Notes: generated by a model not told the origin, from the sequence alone. A stretch of 64,000 bases of DNA from Enchytraeus crypticus (GCA_905160935.1 CAJHZI010000204.1:271501-335500), one strand, 5' to 3'. Numbered from the stretch's first letter, positions 1 through 10,989 are shown. Translations and numbers: made by a program.

Positions 1-799
1 AACATGTATGGTTACATAGAGGTTTTAAAAGTTTGTGTGGGTATTAAGTTAACTAAAAATCTGAATTGTTTGCACAAAATTTCTTTATTTTCGATTCAAT
101 TTGGCAAACATTGGCAAAGTCATAATCATTAGTTTTTACTGTTTATTCTCAATTAGGGGGCAGGATTTAGCACATTTGATAAAGCTGCAAGTCAATAAAT
201 GAAATTAAGATACATTGAGCCTGGTTAATGCATGAATGGATGATCATTTTGGAAAACTGAATGCTGACATCTTTGAATGAACATAATTCCTCATGTTGTT
301 GGAAGGTTATTCTTAAATCTGAACCATCTGCAAATCAGTGTGCTATGAAAGTCAGTGGTTATTAAATTTGTAAACATAAGCGGCCGACATGTGTGTAACT
401 ATACAACAAAACAATTATTTTTTCAGACAAAAATTAAATTTCTTGCATCTCTCAAAGAGAATACAAATAAGAACAGTGGCTGGCAAGATAAGAATTTAAA
501 ATATGCATATAATCCATGAGCAGTAGCAATAAGTCAGAATAACATCAATTGTTAAAACATAACAAAGCACTAACACTATGCATGTGTAGTACAATGATCC
601 AGCATAGAGATTGAAACACTAAAATTACTCATTAACATTGCTCATTGCTCTTTGTTTAACTTAAGCATTTTAGATCTGCAGTCATTAATTAAAGTTCATA
701 CCACTCACACAAAACAATAAATGACTACAAGTTAAAATATAACACGATACATTTTACAATCTCTTATACACAGGTATTAGAGCGACTAATTCCTTCTAT
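1..799. other. eIF3f intron, mostly unremarkable
   Basis: AT-rich intron sequence with no exon I could recognise. Bases about 290-345 resemble the 3' part of the 5S-derived SINE described at 38.9 kb (shared wording GTTGGAAGGTTATTCTTAAAT). Confidence 0.5.
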
Positions 800-1082
800 A
801 CTCATCATCATCATAATCTTCCCTTGTATCCCAGTTTAACTAGGGTCGGGATACAAATAGACTGTCTCAAATCCTCTCTGTCCTACATCATATCATCAGC
901 TAATCCCTTGAGTCTTCCATTTATTAAAATTTCTGTAGCAATTTCTGGAGCCTAGGCGCTCACCAACCGAATGCCATTTCTGACGTTGGTAAGTATCTTA
1001 GTGCTTTAGTTGCCTTCTACGACAAGTGCAGTCACCGAATGGTCAATTCTTCAAACAACTCGGACACAACATGGGGAAATAA
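800..1082 (+). repeat. Interspersed repeat family C (about 280 bp), near-full copy
   Basis: Starts after a CAT-rich tract, with a block reading GTATCCCAGTTTAACTAGG. It passes through AGCAATTTCTGGAGCCTAGG and CCGAATGCC and ends near CGGACACAACATGGGGAA. The same order of blocks recurs at 35.9 kb (plus) and in shorter or inverted form at 14.0, 23.6, 34.9, 38.8, 46.0 and 63.6 kb. No coding capacity, so it is probably a SINE or another short non-autonomous element. Confidence 0.75.
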
Positions 1083-1145
1083 CGACTAGTTCCTTCTATA
1101 CTGAACCTATCTATATATTTACGAAGAGATCGCAGGAGGTTGAAC

Positions 1146-1366
1146 CTGGTGTAAGCGTTGATCAGCATTCTGCCACCAGTTCTCAGCGACGTGTCCACCG
1201 TGAGATGCACGGGGTTCTTGCACTCGCGCGAGTAGTATTCGTGTATGAGCACCGAGTGCTCCGTTATCTCAGCACCAGTCGTGTACCATCCCACGATGAC
1301 TTCATTAGCATTAACCTTCTTGTGCAGGTCGTACATGTTCTTAGCAAACTCTATATCAACAGCGAC
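1146..1366 (-). CDS. EIF3F: eIF3f coding exon 3
   Basis: 221 nt. The acceptor is TTGCTCTGCAG; the donor is CCAG|GTTCAA. It begins [18 protein letters not shown] and ends NAYT plus two bases of a probable Ser codon (family: AYVS). Reading past the donor meets no family similarity, which supports the splice. Confidence 0.92.
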
Positions 1367-4300
1367 CTGCAGAGCAAATAAGATACTAAATACAGTAAAT
1401 TTCTGTCAGTTTTTTTTAGAGACCACACATGTTGAATGTTGCATTGAAAGACAAAATTCAAAGCTAACTCACTTCTTACGTTAATACCGTGACCAAAGAC
1501 ATTTTATGATTCTCAGAGATATGCAAAATAAATAATATCATAAGCTTGCAACTTCATCAAATTCAGTTGCAGTCTGATTAGAACTTATCAAAATATAACG
1601 TCGGTTATTACATCAAAAAACAAGCTATTTAAGTCATATTAAAATTATACTAAAGTCATGTTATGTACAAATCATATTAAATTGCATAGAGAGTATGACA
1701 GACCTCATCGTCGCATTCGTTGTGTGGAACTGAGAAGCAGTTTGTTACTTCAACAGCATTCTTCTCATATGTTCCTGAAATGCAAAATAGATACCATTGA
1801 TATAAAACTTATAGAACATTATTTCCCTGCGATTCATGTCAACAACTCAAAATGTTAACAATTCTTTCTCCTCAGGTGAATGGTTTATTATAGTATAATT
1901 TCTAGTATGATCATCATCATCATTCACAAAATTAAACTCCTCAAAATATAACTCCTCTGTGCTGAATGAAAGAAATAGTTATTAAATTTGTTTCTATCAT
2001 AAGTAAAATTTAAAGATCTGTTGCAATATGTCTACATACTTATTTGCAAATGAATAGTTCGTTAAAACAGCGTCGATCACAAAAAATTTAAAGTAGTCAC
2101 CTCTGCTAATATTTTTTCACAGAATTATCCGCTGCAGTAATTCCAACTAATAATGCATACAGTCTTTTTTCCTAATTTATCTGCCCTTCAAATTTATTCC
2201 TATCAAACGTTCTGTAGTGATACCAGGATCATTCATTCTACTCACAGGTCAACAACCAAAGATTAGGTCATTAGTGGTTACCACATTGCCTTTTATTCAT
2301 AACCAAATACCAAAAAGGCCATTTTCAAGCACCAATCCTGTCTAGCATGTAACTTAATAATAATAATAATAATATTGGCAACTATATCTTCATGCCCATT
2401 GCCTTTGAGACCCTGGGGCCCATCAACTCTCTCGCATCAGACTTTATTGACGAAATACGCAGGAGGACCAGCGCCATTACTGGTGATAAGCGCGAAAAAT
2501 CTTTTCTGTGGCGGCGACTGTCTATTGCTCTCCAGCGATTCAATGCAGTCTGCTTCAGTGGCACTTTGGCTAAAGCGGCTTCCCAGAGTGCAGAGGAATT
2601 ATTTTAATCGCTTTTTTACAAAACTTTTAATTAAATAAAGTCTCTTTTATCTTATTTTTTAGCCCAGGGCGCTTTACAGCCCAGGGCATTAAAAAAAAAA
2701 TAATAATAATAGTAAACAGTAATAATGATTGTTATTATTATAATTATAATATAATAATTTTTTAAAATTTATTTTATTTAGTTAGATCATCAAAAAGGGT
2801 CATTCAACCCTGTACAGTTCACAAGCAATGCAAACAATCAAGTAAATGCAATATGTGAACACAATTTAAATGTGAACCATGGTGAACTTAAAACGAAAAA
2901 TAAAAAGTAGAAATTAAAGAATTGAAATGAAGGAATTCAAAATAAAGAAAATTAATGATAATAGGTATGCATAATTATACATTTCAGCTCATTATCATTA
3001 ATAATTATTTAATAAGTACTGACGAAGATTAATATTGAAACAGTTAACGGAGCGAGATGATCATAAATTACATGGAACGGATAGCCAGTATCTAGGGCCT
3101 TGTACAGCGATATACTTTTCGCGACAGAAAGTTCTGAACGATGGTATAGTAAATTCCGAAACTTGCCAAAATTTATAAACAGAATTTACAACATTATTTA
3201 ATAGCAACGAATAATTGTAACATAAAGGCATATCATTATGATTAAATTTATACAGAAATACGCAACAGCAATGTTTATGAATATCACTTAACTTTAAAAT
3301 TTTAAGTTCTTTAAATATATTGTTCGTATGACTACGATACTCTGCATGATGAATTATTCTAATTGCTCGTTTTTGGAGTACTATCAATTCGCTGAGCAGG
3401 GTTTTAGAAGCGTTCCCCCAAACAATATTACAATAAATTAGATGCGGATATATTAGACTGTAGAATAAATTTAATGTAGAATGTTTAGGTAATTTAGTTT
3501 TAACCCGATGGAGTAATCCAATGGATTTGGCTAATTTTTGTGCAGTATAAGAAATATGATATTGCCATGATAATTTTTCATCAAGAATCACTCCCAAAAA
3601 TTTAGTCTTATCTATTCGAGAAATGCTAATATCATCTATGTATATATGAAAATTTTCAGAATTATTATTATTAATAATAATAATAATAATTATAATAATA
3701 ATAATTACAATAATAATAATGGTTTAACGTCTGTTTCCTCATACAAGGATGTCATGGACATCCCCATACCACACATCACCGCAGATCAATTCACACAGAC
3801 CAATCTACAAAAGAAATGTACTGAGGTCCTACAATGAAAGCCGGTCAGGTGGTCAAAAAAATGGCTAGGATATATACCGGTAGAGTACGACTAGGGTGAA
3901 AAAATGTCTTAAGCTTGCCAGAGGAAGTTGAAAGAGAAGAATAAGCGAACATTAGTAGGTACAGAGTTCCAGATCGTGGGCGCTGCAAAGAAACTTAGCT
4001 CAATGGTGAGAGAGTATTCATTGTGAAACAGAGAAGATAGGCATCGGCGAAAAGGAGTATACTTAAGGAATGATGGGGAAGAATTTCCGTTAAGTAAGGC
4101 TTACCAAATCATATAGTTTCGAAAGTTAACAGAGCTATTAATATTTTATACGTTGATTAACTAGAGCTTGAGACAGCAAAGAAATACTAATTAAGGACTA
4201 ATTAAGGACGCCGGTTATAACAAGGTAAAGAATCCCAATACTTCTAATATCGCTACCAGCTGTTTGATTATACGGTTTTACATTATAATCATTACACAAA

Positions 4301-4433
4301 TTTAAACCACAAAATCGACAACAATACCTAACAACGTGCCGATGACTCTTTTAGCATCCTCGTTTCGTCGCTCATAGGAGTCGACGAGGCTGAACAGCAC
4401 AACCGGGTGAACGTGAACCACGAGCATCGCCAT
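1146..4433 (-). CDS. EIF3F: eIF3 subunit F, 5' three coding exons (gene runs off the left edge)
   Basis: Non-catalytic MPN-domain subunit of translation initiation factor eIF3, cytoplasmic. Three exons on the minus strand join in phase: 4433-4328, 1774-1704 and 1366-1146, giving 132 codons plus two bases. The product starts [23 protein letters not shown]-, runs through [20 protein letters not shown] and MYDLHKKV, then [15 protein letters not shown] and HLTVDTSL. That order and wording match eIF3f of other animals. As in the family, the His-x-His of a JAMM metalloprotease is absent (GWYTTG in its place). The start is the first ATG in a strong context (CAAGATGG). The protein lacks the long Pro/Ala-rich N-terminus of vertebrate eIF3f. 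Remaining exons must lie left of base 1; I found none in 1-1145. Confidence 0.93.
1704..1774 (-). CDS. EIF3F: eIF3f coding exon 2
   Basis: 71 nt. The acceptor reads TTTGCATTTCAG on the minus strand; the donor is GAG|GTCTGT. It encodes [20 protein letters not shown] then DDE, and completes the Gly codon begun in exon 1. Phase 0 out. Confidence 0.92.
1775..2350. other. eIF3f intron 1, left part
   Basis: No gene recognised. It contains a short CAT tract near 1911-1924 and AT-rich sequence. Confidence 0.4.
2380..2700 (+). mobile_element. LINE fragment, C-terminal end of a retrotransposon protein and 3' end
   Basis: The plus strand encodes [19 protein letters not shown]- and then [14 protein letters not shown]. 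This resembles the conserved tail that follows the reverse transcriptase in one LINE type common in marine invertebrates. It ends at a stop near 2605, followed by a non-coding tail and an A-run joining AAT repeats at about 2690-2710. Heavily 5'-truncated; inactive. Confidence 0.6.
2770..3660 (-). mobile_element. CR1/Jockey-like LINE fragment (region after the reverse transcriptase)
   Basis: The minus strand encodes [16 protein letters not shown], then [34 protein letters not shown] and VQGPRYW. That block order is typical of the segment C-terminal to the RT in CR1/Jockey-type LINEs. The start and RT core are missing (5' truncation near 3660). The same family recurs at 49-50.9 kb. It sits in eIF3f intron 1, in the same sense as the gene. 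Confidence 0.8.
3655..3890 (+). repeat. AAT microsatellite joined to interspersed repeat family D
   Basis: An AAT/ATT-rich tract (3657-3720) is followed by TGGTTTAACGTCTGTTTCC and a block with GGACATCCCC. The reverse complement of this unit, with its ATT tail, is at about 36330-36500. Two copies with a shared microsatellite tail suggest a short retroelement. Confidence 0.5.
4328..4433 (-). CDS. EIF3F: eIF3f coding exon 1
   Basis: 106 nt from ATG (4433-4431) to donor G|GTATTG at 4327. It encodes residues 1-35 plus one base, ending in VIGTLL(G). Phase 1 out. Confidence 0.9.
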
Positions 4434-4437
4434 CTTG
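4426..4437 (-). promoter_or_regulatory. TISU-like / YY1-like element over the eIF3f start codon
   Basis: Minus-strand CAAGATGGCGAT surrounds the start codon and matches 10 of the 12 positions of the TISU consensus SAASATGGCGGC. In animals that element directs initiation on very short 5' UTRs and is common in translation genes. The match is seen in the sequence; function here is inferred. Confidence 0.45.
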
Positions 4438-4807
4438 AATGAGTTTTGTTGTTGTGACAAAGAACCACTGCAAAGAACAGTGTTGTCAACAGCCTTCAGT
4501 GACGGCCTTCCTCGAAATCTTTCTTGAAGCAGATCCGGTTTTTCCTATTTTCACACTAGATAACATGTTTCACTCTTAATTTAATTAATGCTAAATTAAT
4601 AATTAATTAATTATTTAAATTAATGTTTAAATTTAATTAGTGCTCCTTAGCTTGGATAATATAAATTTTAACATATTCTACAAATACGCAGACATTCCCA
4701 TGTATTCCTAGGTATATATGTATACACGAAATTTTATATATACATACATTTCTCCATTCGTTTCAATCATCAGCATTCTTCAAAACGTCTTCCCATGAAA
4801 TGTATTA

Positions 4808-5013
4808 ATAGCGTATGGGTAACGTCATGAAGTTTTAATTATCAGATCCTGAGGTGAATTGAACCCTCGTGGGTTCAAATCCCAGCCGCGCTGATCTGAG
4901 AGTAAAATCTCGGACATTAATTCATGGACTGGTTATTCGGAAAATGGTCTAATTTGTTTTTAACGGTTCAAACTTATGGTATTAAAAGTGATAGATATCA
5001 ACACAGTTTGATC
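4808..5013 (+). repeat. tRNA-derived SINE, family A, copy 1 (split by a LINE)
   Basis: Begins ATAGCGTATGGGTAACGTC, a pol III box A-like block, and carries box B-like GGGTTCAAATCCC about 60 bp downstream. The body reads GCGCTGATCTGAGAGTAAA, then TGGACTGGTTATTCGG. Copies are at 9588-9690 and 30175-30420. The 3' end continues at 5461-5505 after a LINE inserted at 5014. Confidence 0.75.
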
Positions 5014-5460
5014 TTCTTCTTCTCTAAGTGCCATGCCTGTTCAAAGCCGGGCGGTCATGGTCATATTCCTCCATATGTCTCTGTTCATTGTTGCTCTGAT
5101 CATCTCTGTTTCAGTTAACTGCATCCATTTACTAAGACTCTTAATAAACGCCATTCGTTGTCGACCCTTGCATTTTTTTCCTTCTATTATTCCTGTCACT
5201 ACGGTATTTTCAACTATTTTGTTCCGCATAATGTGTCCGAAAAATTTCATCTGTTGTCGTCGTATTCGGTTCAAAAGGTCACGACAAGTTGACATTCTTT
5301 GTGGAACATCTTCATTTTTAACGTGGTCTTTTTTTATAAGATATATACGTAGCATTCTTCTATGGAACCACATCTCTGTTGCCTCAAGTTTCTATTCCAT
5401 TACGGAAGAGATTGTCCAAACTTCACTTCCATATAACAATATTGGTTGAATATAGTTTTA
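5014..5460 (-). mobile_element. 5'-truncated LINE (family B) inserted into a SINE, with target-site duplication
   Basis: The minus strand encodes MWFHRRMLRIYLIKKDH-, RRQQMKFFGHIMRNK and GIIEGKKCKGRQRMAF, the C-terminal block of a non-LTR retrotransposon polyprotein. The 3' end (near 5014) is a GAA-type tail. It is flanked by TATCAACACAGTTTGATC (4996-5013) and TATCAACAGTTTGATC (5461-5476), a probable target-site duplication inside SINE family A. Confidence 0.8.
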
Positions 5461-5539
5461 TATCAACAGTTTGATCATTTCACTATAATGTGCGTTGTGT
5501 TGTGTTGCGAAATGTTTAATTAATAGTCTCAAATCCTTG

Positions 5540-5790
5540 TAGATCGTATTTAGCCAAGTACTTCTTCATTTCCTTTTTCCTTAAGTTGGCTTCAAGTTAA
5601 CTGCAGTCTTTGCATGTCTACCCTCAGACATTCTCAGTAAATGACCTAAAAACCTCAACCTTCTCTCAGAAACTATTTCATCTAATTTTCTTTGTCCATT
5701 CCTTTCGAGTAGGCCTACTGTTTCATTTTTGAAGTGGTCCCAATAGTGGATATTTAAAATTTTTCTGAGGCATCGATTTTGTTGAAACAG
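5540..5790 (-). mobile_element. LINE family B fragment
   Basis: The minus strand resembles 54970-55140. Shared wording includes CAGTCTTTGCAT and CATTCT-A-TA-A-TGACC-AA-AACC. It corresponds to the GHVLRMPDD-type segment of the LINE family B polyprotein. No intact frame. Confidence 0.5.
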
Positions 5791-5820
5791 TTTAATTTGT
5801 GCTTTATTTTAGTAGTAGGC

Positions 5821-6036
5821 TACTGTTAAGAACTTGAAATTATACATATATAATTAATCTATTATTAATTATTATGGATACAATTTATGTTGTGATAATG
5901 CGTGTTTGCTATTGGCCAGGCAGTGGTCAAGCTGCAGAGTAATTGAATCTGATTGGTCAGTTACCAAATGACCAAGTGTCACGTGTCAATACTTGCAGAT
6001 TCGTGTAAGAGAGATTATTCAAGTTGTGGCGGCCGG
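5821..6036 (+). repeat. LTR-like direct repeat, copy 1
   Basis: About 215 bp, starting TACTGTTAAGAACTTGAAA and ending GTTGTGGCGGCCGG. Very similar to 8611-8850 in the same orientation, 2.6 kb away. Similarity stops after the GGCCGG. Confidence 0.6.
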
Positions 6037-7748
6037 TGTACTATACATAGAGGATATTTTCTGAAATTTAAATTTAAATTAAATGAGCATAGCAGAAAGA
6101 CTATGGACTTTTAATTCGAATCAGCCTTGAATTGCGAATGTTGGATACATGTCATGCAGAGCTGTGTAGATAGAGTGGAACGTTAAATTCTCGCTGAGAG
6201 AACGTCGGATTATTGCTGCAGTATATTATGGATTATTGCTACAGTATATTCTTATAGTGTGTCAGATTGAGGTGCGAATGTATGGGCAAACAATTACTGC
6301 ATACCTCGAAGATTCTGCCGGCAGTCATGTTTACTAATCCGTCAACTGGAGAGCTGGACATATAGCGTTAAGTAAACTGTCAAATTTGACTTGTGGTAGA
6401 AATAGTCAGATGTACCTATCTTACCCGCACAACCCCCTCTCAACCCTACCGCTATTCACCCAGTCTATAACTTCTGACTCCATATCAACTGGTCAATTGA
6501 AGAGTGGTCGTGGCAGTTATGCAACGATATCGCAATAATCGTCTCAACCTCGCATAACTTGGCACACTTGAGCAAACTTGGAGGTTCGCTTTAAATTATC
6601 GCGGAAGAGATCTACTGCAGTAACGGAGAGCCTAATCCCTTCGACAAATTGCAGTAACATGAAAACAGGAATGGAACTGTCCAACTGGCTCTATCGTGCG
6701 GTAAGGTATGGTGTAAATGCCGTGAGTAAACATTTGTTGGAAGTTGACTGACTATGATTACGTAATGATTTAGTGATTTTTCTGCAGGTATTGAATCACG
6801 GTAATTTGACGTTTAATATAAATTTATACTCTTGCAGATTAGCTATTAAGATTTTAGATTTTTATTCATGGAACTGTTATAAGGACTGTCTATATTTGAA
6901 AGACTTATGATTAGCATTAAATGTTGTGTAAGATTTTTATTAGTTTATTTCGCGTTAAGTTTTAGTGCTATTTGTGTTTTATTTGATCGCTTTGATTTTA
7001 TTTACGCGTATTTTCTTGTATTAGTCTTATGACTCAGTTCAGCACTGGACCTTGGTTGAACTGATGTTGTGTAACTTCGAGATTTTCTGTATTGTGCTTT
7101 TTTATTAGTTTCTAGTAGATGTTTGCTTTAGGTGTATATTGTTGTCTTATTCAATTATGTGCGTGATAAGAGATCTATAGGAGATGTTATAGCAAGTAAG
7201 CTATACGTGGAGGAAGTCGTAACAAACAATGTTATGTCGTAGAGTTATGTCAAAATTACTTAAAGCTCATGTGTGTGTCCTTGAGGTAACTATTATTGAT
7301 CTCGTAAATAATGCTGCACCCAGTACTTTGCTAGTGTTCATAGAACCATGCAAGCAATACTTGAAGCGTGCGTTTGCATTAATTTATGATAGATTTTGTG
7401 TGCATCACTAATGAGCACTTATGAGATTTTTTGAGGTGATGATATATTTGGATGCTAGGTAGCCAGGTAATTTTCCAGTGTTTCTTAGAACACAAATGGT
7501 AAGCCTGAAGTCTATGTCGCATTGATATATTTGAGATTTTGCGGGGAGATTTCTAATAATGCATGTCCCATGTTGCCTTTTGCTATATTTAAAGATATAA
7601 GCAGCATTCATTAATTTATTTTGCTAGGGAAGTAGAAACCCTATATAAGCAAAGCCCGTACTGTGAGAGACACAGTGGCTGAACGAGATTTGATTTTTAT
7701 TGCATTGATTTGCATAAAATATTAATCAAAATGTACGTGGAGAGATTT
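6037..7748. other. Interior between the LTR-like repeats, left part
   Basis: No recognised coding sequence or protein motif. There is a small local duplication near 6210-6255 (GATTATTGCTGCAGTATATT twice). Confidence 0.4.
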
Positions 7749-7972
7749 TGACTAGCTTATTTAATGACTAGCTTATTTAATGACTAGCTTATTTAATGAC
7801 TAGCTTATTTAATGACTAGCTTATTTAATGACTAGCTTATTTAATGACTAGCTTATTTAATGACTAGCTTATTTAATGACTAGCTTATTTAATGACTAGC
7901 TTATTTAATGACTAGCTTATTTAATGACTAGCTTATTTAATGACTAGCTTATTTAATGACTAGCTTATTTAA
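7749..7972 (+). repeat. Minisatellite, 14 identical 16-bp units
   Basis: The unit TGACTAGCTTATTTAA is repeated head-to-tail 14 times over exactly 224 bp. By eye every copy is identical, which implies recent expansion or ongoing homogenisation. There are no spacers, so it is not CRISPR-like. Confidence 0.95.
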
Positions 7973-8594
7973 GATGTAAAAATATGCTAAGTCAATCATT
8001 TGAAGGATGATATTTGTGAAGCTTTGGAGGTGACTTATAAAAAGCCCATATGTGTTTCGCCACGTATTGCTTAACTGTACCCATGTTGAAATTAATTTGT
8101 GGCTGACAATGTGCTTATTGTGCGTATTGGTCGTATTAGAGACGACATATAATTGTATAACGCGATCGACTTGTCAGTGTTACGTAATGATCGTGGAAGG
8201 CGCTGTAGAGACGTCTTGGTGATTGACTCAGGTCATTGCAGAATTGAGGCCAAATATATTGACAGTTTCTTATGTCACAGTGGCGTGGGTTGTGAGGAGA
8301 ACTTTAAATTCATTTATTGATTGATTCAAGTACTATAATTGTTCGTTAGAATTTATTTGTGTATATTTTAATCGCAATGCTTAATTTGAAGATTTATCTT
8401 GTCACTGTTCCTATTTTTTGCTCGCTATGGTTATTATACTTAGTGTTAAATATTTTCAAGTATTGGAGTGTAGTTAAACATGTTATTTACTTAAAGTGGA
8501 CTGGAAATGTTTTGTACAATTATATTTCTTATTTTTGTGAGATCCTTCTTCGGTGAAAGATGTCATATTTATGTCCGAGCAGTGGAGAGCTCTT
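7973..8594. other. Interior between the LTR-like repeats, right part
   Basis: AT-rich, with no recognised gene. A short hydrophobic frame at 8359-8556 has no family resemblance and lies in AT-rich DNA. Confidence 0.35.
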
Positions 8595-9083
8595 AAAAAA
8601 GGGCGGGAGGTACTGTTAATAACTTGAAATTATACATATACAATTAATCTATTTTTAATTATTATGGATATAATGTTGTGATAAAGCGTTTATGTTGTGA
8701 TAAAGCGTGTTTGCTATTGGCCAGGCAGTGGTCAAGCTGCAGAGTAATTGAATCTGATAGGTCAAGTATTCTACCAAATGACCAAGCGTCACCTGTGGTA
8801 GAATACTTGCAGATTCGTGCAAGAGAGATTATTCAAGTTGTGGCGGCCGGACGGGCAAGTCCACACGGCGTAGGCCGAGGGCCGAATTCGGAGTCGAAGT
8901 CGGAGTATTGATATTTCAGGGACTGGGTGCTTAAATCGTATATTTAGTTATAAGTTTTAGTGTTCATACATATGTAGTGCTGTTTTTATTTACTATTAAA
9001 TTGTGAGATACTATTTAGAAATCTGTGCCTTGACTTCGATATTTTATCAGTAAGGATTAATCACAGAGATCCTCACAACAACT
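8595..9083 (+). mobile_element. LTR-like direct repeat copy 2 with preceding polypurine tract
   Basis: A purine tract (AAAAAAGGGCGGGAGG, 8595-8610) lies directly before TACTGTTAATAACTTG, where the copy of 5821-6036 begins. Homology to copy 1 runs to 8850; the sequence then continues to a possible CA end near 9083 (CCTCACAACA). Polypurine tract plus repeat is the usual 3' end of an LTR retrotransposon. Gag/pol motifs are not seen between the repeats and copy 1 is shorter, so this is at best a decayed or non-autonomous element. Confidence 0.45.
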
Positions 9084-9329
9084 TCAGATCGGAGTCCCAC
9101 ACACCTCTGAGAAATGCCATCTCAGGTGTGCTAGTTAGAGCAGGCCTAGGCATTCAATTACAGTCACGGACCGAACAAACGTCCTGTGTTGTGTTTCAAC
9201 GGCGAGTTGCGAGGCAGAAGTCAGCATCAGCGACGCGAGTTTCTTATAGTACTTTCACAGGTTTCACATGCATATATTAAAACTGGTTAGATAATTGTTG
9301 ATTATGTTTTTATTTTTAATTGCTCCTCC

Positions 9330-9960
9330 ATTTTATTACTCTTCCAAATGTATTGGATCCTTTGGAATACGTCATATGCTTTACCGATTCTACGCTCCAC
9401 ATCTCTTTCACTTGATCCATTTTGCGATATTGTACTGCCTAAATACGTGAACTTTTTTTACCCTTTCCACCTCGCTTTGATTAACTCTTATCGTGAATAG
9501 GTCTGTCTCTGCAGTTGTGAGGATTTTTGTCTTTTCAGAGCTAATTATTAATTCAACTTTTGCAGAATTTTCTTCTAACGAATGTCTCAATAGCGTAGGG
9601 GTAACGTCATGAAGCTTTAAATGACTAATACTTGTGAATTGAACTCTCGCTGGTTCGAATCCCAGCCGCGCTGATCTGAGAGTAAAAAATTAAACAAATT
9701 TGTGAATTTCCCCGGAATTCTATAGCTTTTTAAAATTATTTTTCATATCTCTATGGATGCTGTCAAACGCTTTCTCGAAATCAATGAAATTTATGTAGAG
9801 ATATTGCTGAAATTCAATGCTCTGTTTAATAATGTGCCGTATACTAAAAATTTGAAATTTGTTCATTACATGATCTGCTATTCCTGAAGTCTGCTTGATG
9901 TTCCCTTAATTTTTTAACTATTTCAATTTTCTCTCAAGTATTACAGAGCAAAAGACTTTG
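9330..9960 (-). mobile_element. LINE family B reverse-transcriptase fragment, split by a SINE
   Basis: The minus strand of 9700-9960 carries FEKAFDSIHRDM, an RT palm-type block. That of 9408-9590 carries SSEKTKILTT and VNQSEVERVKKVHV, the region after the catalytic core. Frames are broken. A family A SINE lies between the two parts at 9588-9690. Confidence 0.7.
9588..9690 (+). repeat. tRNA-derived SINE, family A, copy 2
   Basis: Box A-like TAGCGTAGGGGTAACG (9591 on) and box B-like GGTTCGAATCCC are both present, followed by GCGCTGATCTGAGAGTAAA. This is the cleanest pol III promoter of the three copies. The copy is 3'-truncated and nested in a LINE. Confidence 0.78.
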
Positions 9961-9995
9961 CCAGGTATTGATAACTAACAATGCTATCAATTATG

Positions 9996-10028
9996 TATAC
10001 ATGTATATATATATATATATTATATACA

Positions 10029-10072
<44 letters not shown>

Positions 10073-10136
10073 ATATATATATATATATATACATGTATAT
10101 ATATATTATATGCAGTATATATATATATATACATAC

Positions 10137-10220
<84 letters not shown>
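9996..10220. repeat. AT microsatellite
   Basis: Long (AT)n with a few ACATGTAT interruptions. Apparent reading frames of alternating Tyr and Ile here are artefacts of the repeat. Confidence 0.95.
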
Positions 10221-10221
<1 letters not shown>

Positions 10222-10980
10222 CTGCGCATTAAAAATATCCCTTTAGCACAATTACGATAGCTTAGCCAATCATTGATATTTCGCCTTGAAATTGAAAACT
10301 CCATCGTCTAATTACTGTTGGTGAATTTTTAGAGTGTCAATCTTGAAAGTTGTTTCGATTATGCGTCAACTTAGCTGAATATTGGGGGAGGGGGGGCTTA
10401 TTGGAAAGCTCAGACTTTGCATTCACCATTTTTCTATATTTTTGTTGACACAATAGTATTATATTAGTGTGAGACTGTTATTGTTTTATATTGTTTTATG
10501 TTCTTGCTATTTTCCTAGAATATTAAATTACATGTATAATAAATAAACTATTTTGTTTAATAAAAAGCTAAGATTTCCTATGATCAATCATTGCGAGTTA
10601 TTTAAAATTGCGAGAGATTTTAATATTCTACTATCTACCTATAGCTACATGCCGAGTATATACAGAAAATTTTGGCATATGAAGAAACGGATTTTGGATT
10701 TACCATTGTGATTCTAGGTGATACCTACTCGCCATTTAGGGGAGGCCGACTTTCGTAGCAGTCTATTTTAATTCTGACAGGCATCCAAGCAGCAAAATGT
10801 TTTCAGTTTTCAGCAGATACCTAGCCAGAGCAGCAAATCTTATTGACCATTTCACACCAGTAGGTCTGACCTATTCTTGTTATGAAAACTCTCTGCTGTT
10901 AGGAGTTGTTATCATCATTATCAGAAAAGTTGCTGTGTGCATGTAATTGTGCCATACGATATCGGCCAGGAGAAAAGAAA
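10221..10980. other. Intergenic, nothing recognised
   Basis: AT-rich, with no coding pattern or known repeat found by eye. Confidence 0.35.
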
Positions 10981-10989
10981 AAAATTGAG

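Noticed and set aside
1010-1484. Plus-strand open frames over the eIF3f exon
   Set aside because: Shadows; the minus-strand reading matches eIF3f and has splice sites.
7205-7230. GGAAGTCGTAACAA resembling the 3' end of 18S rRNA
   Set aside because: Only about a dozen bases match and the neighbourhood has no rRNA similarity; chance.
7749-7972. CRISPR-like array
   Set aside because: Direct 16-bp repeats without spacers in an animal genome: a minisatellite.
9640-9680. True tRNA gene at the box B match GGTTCGAATCCC
   Set aside because: No cloverleaf arms around it and repeated copies with the same non-tRNA body; it is a SINE.
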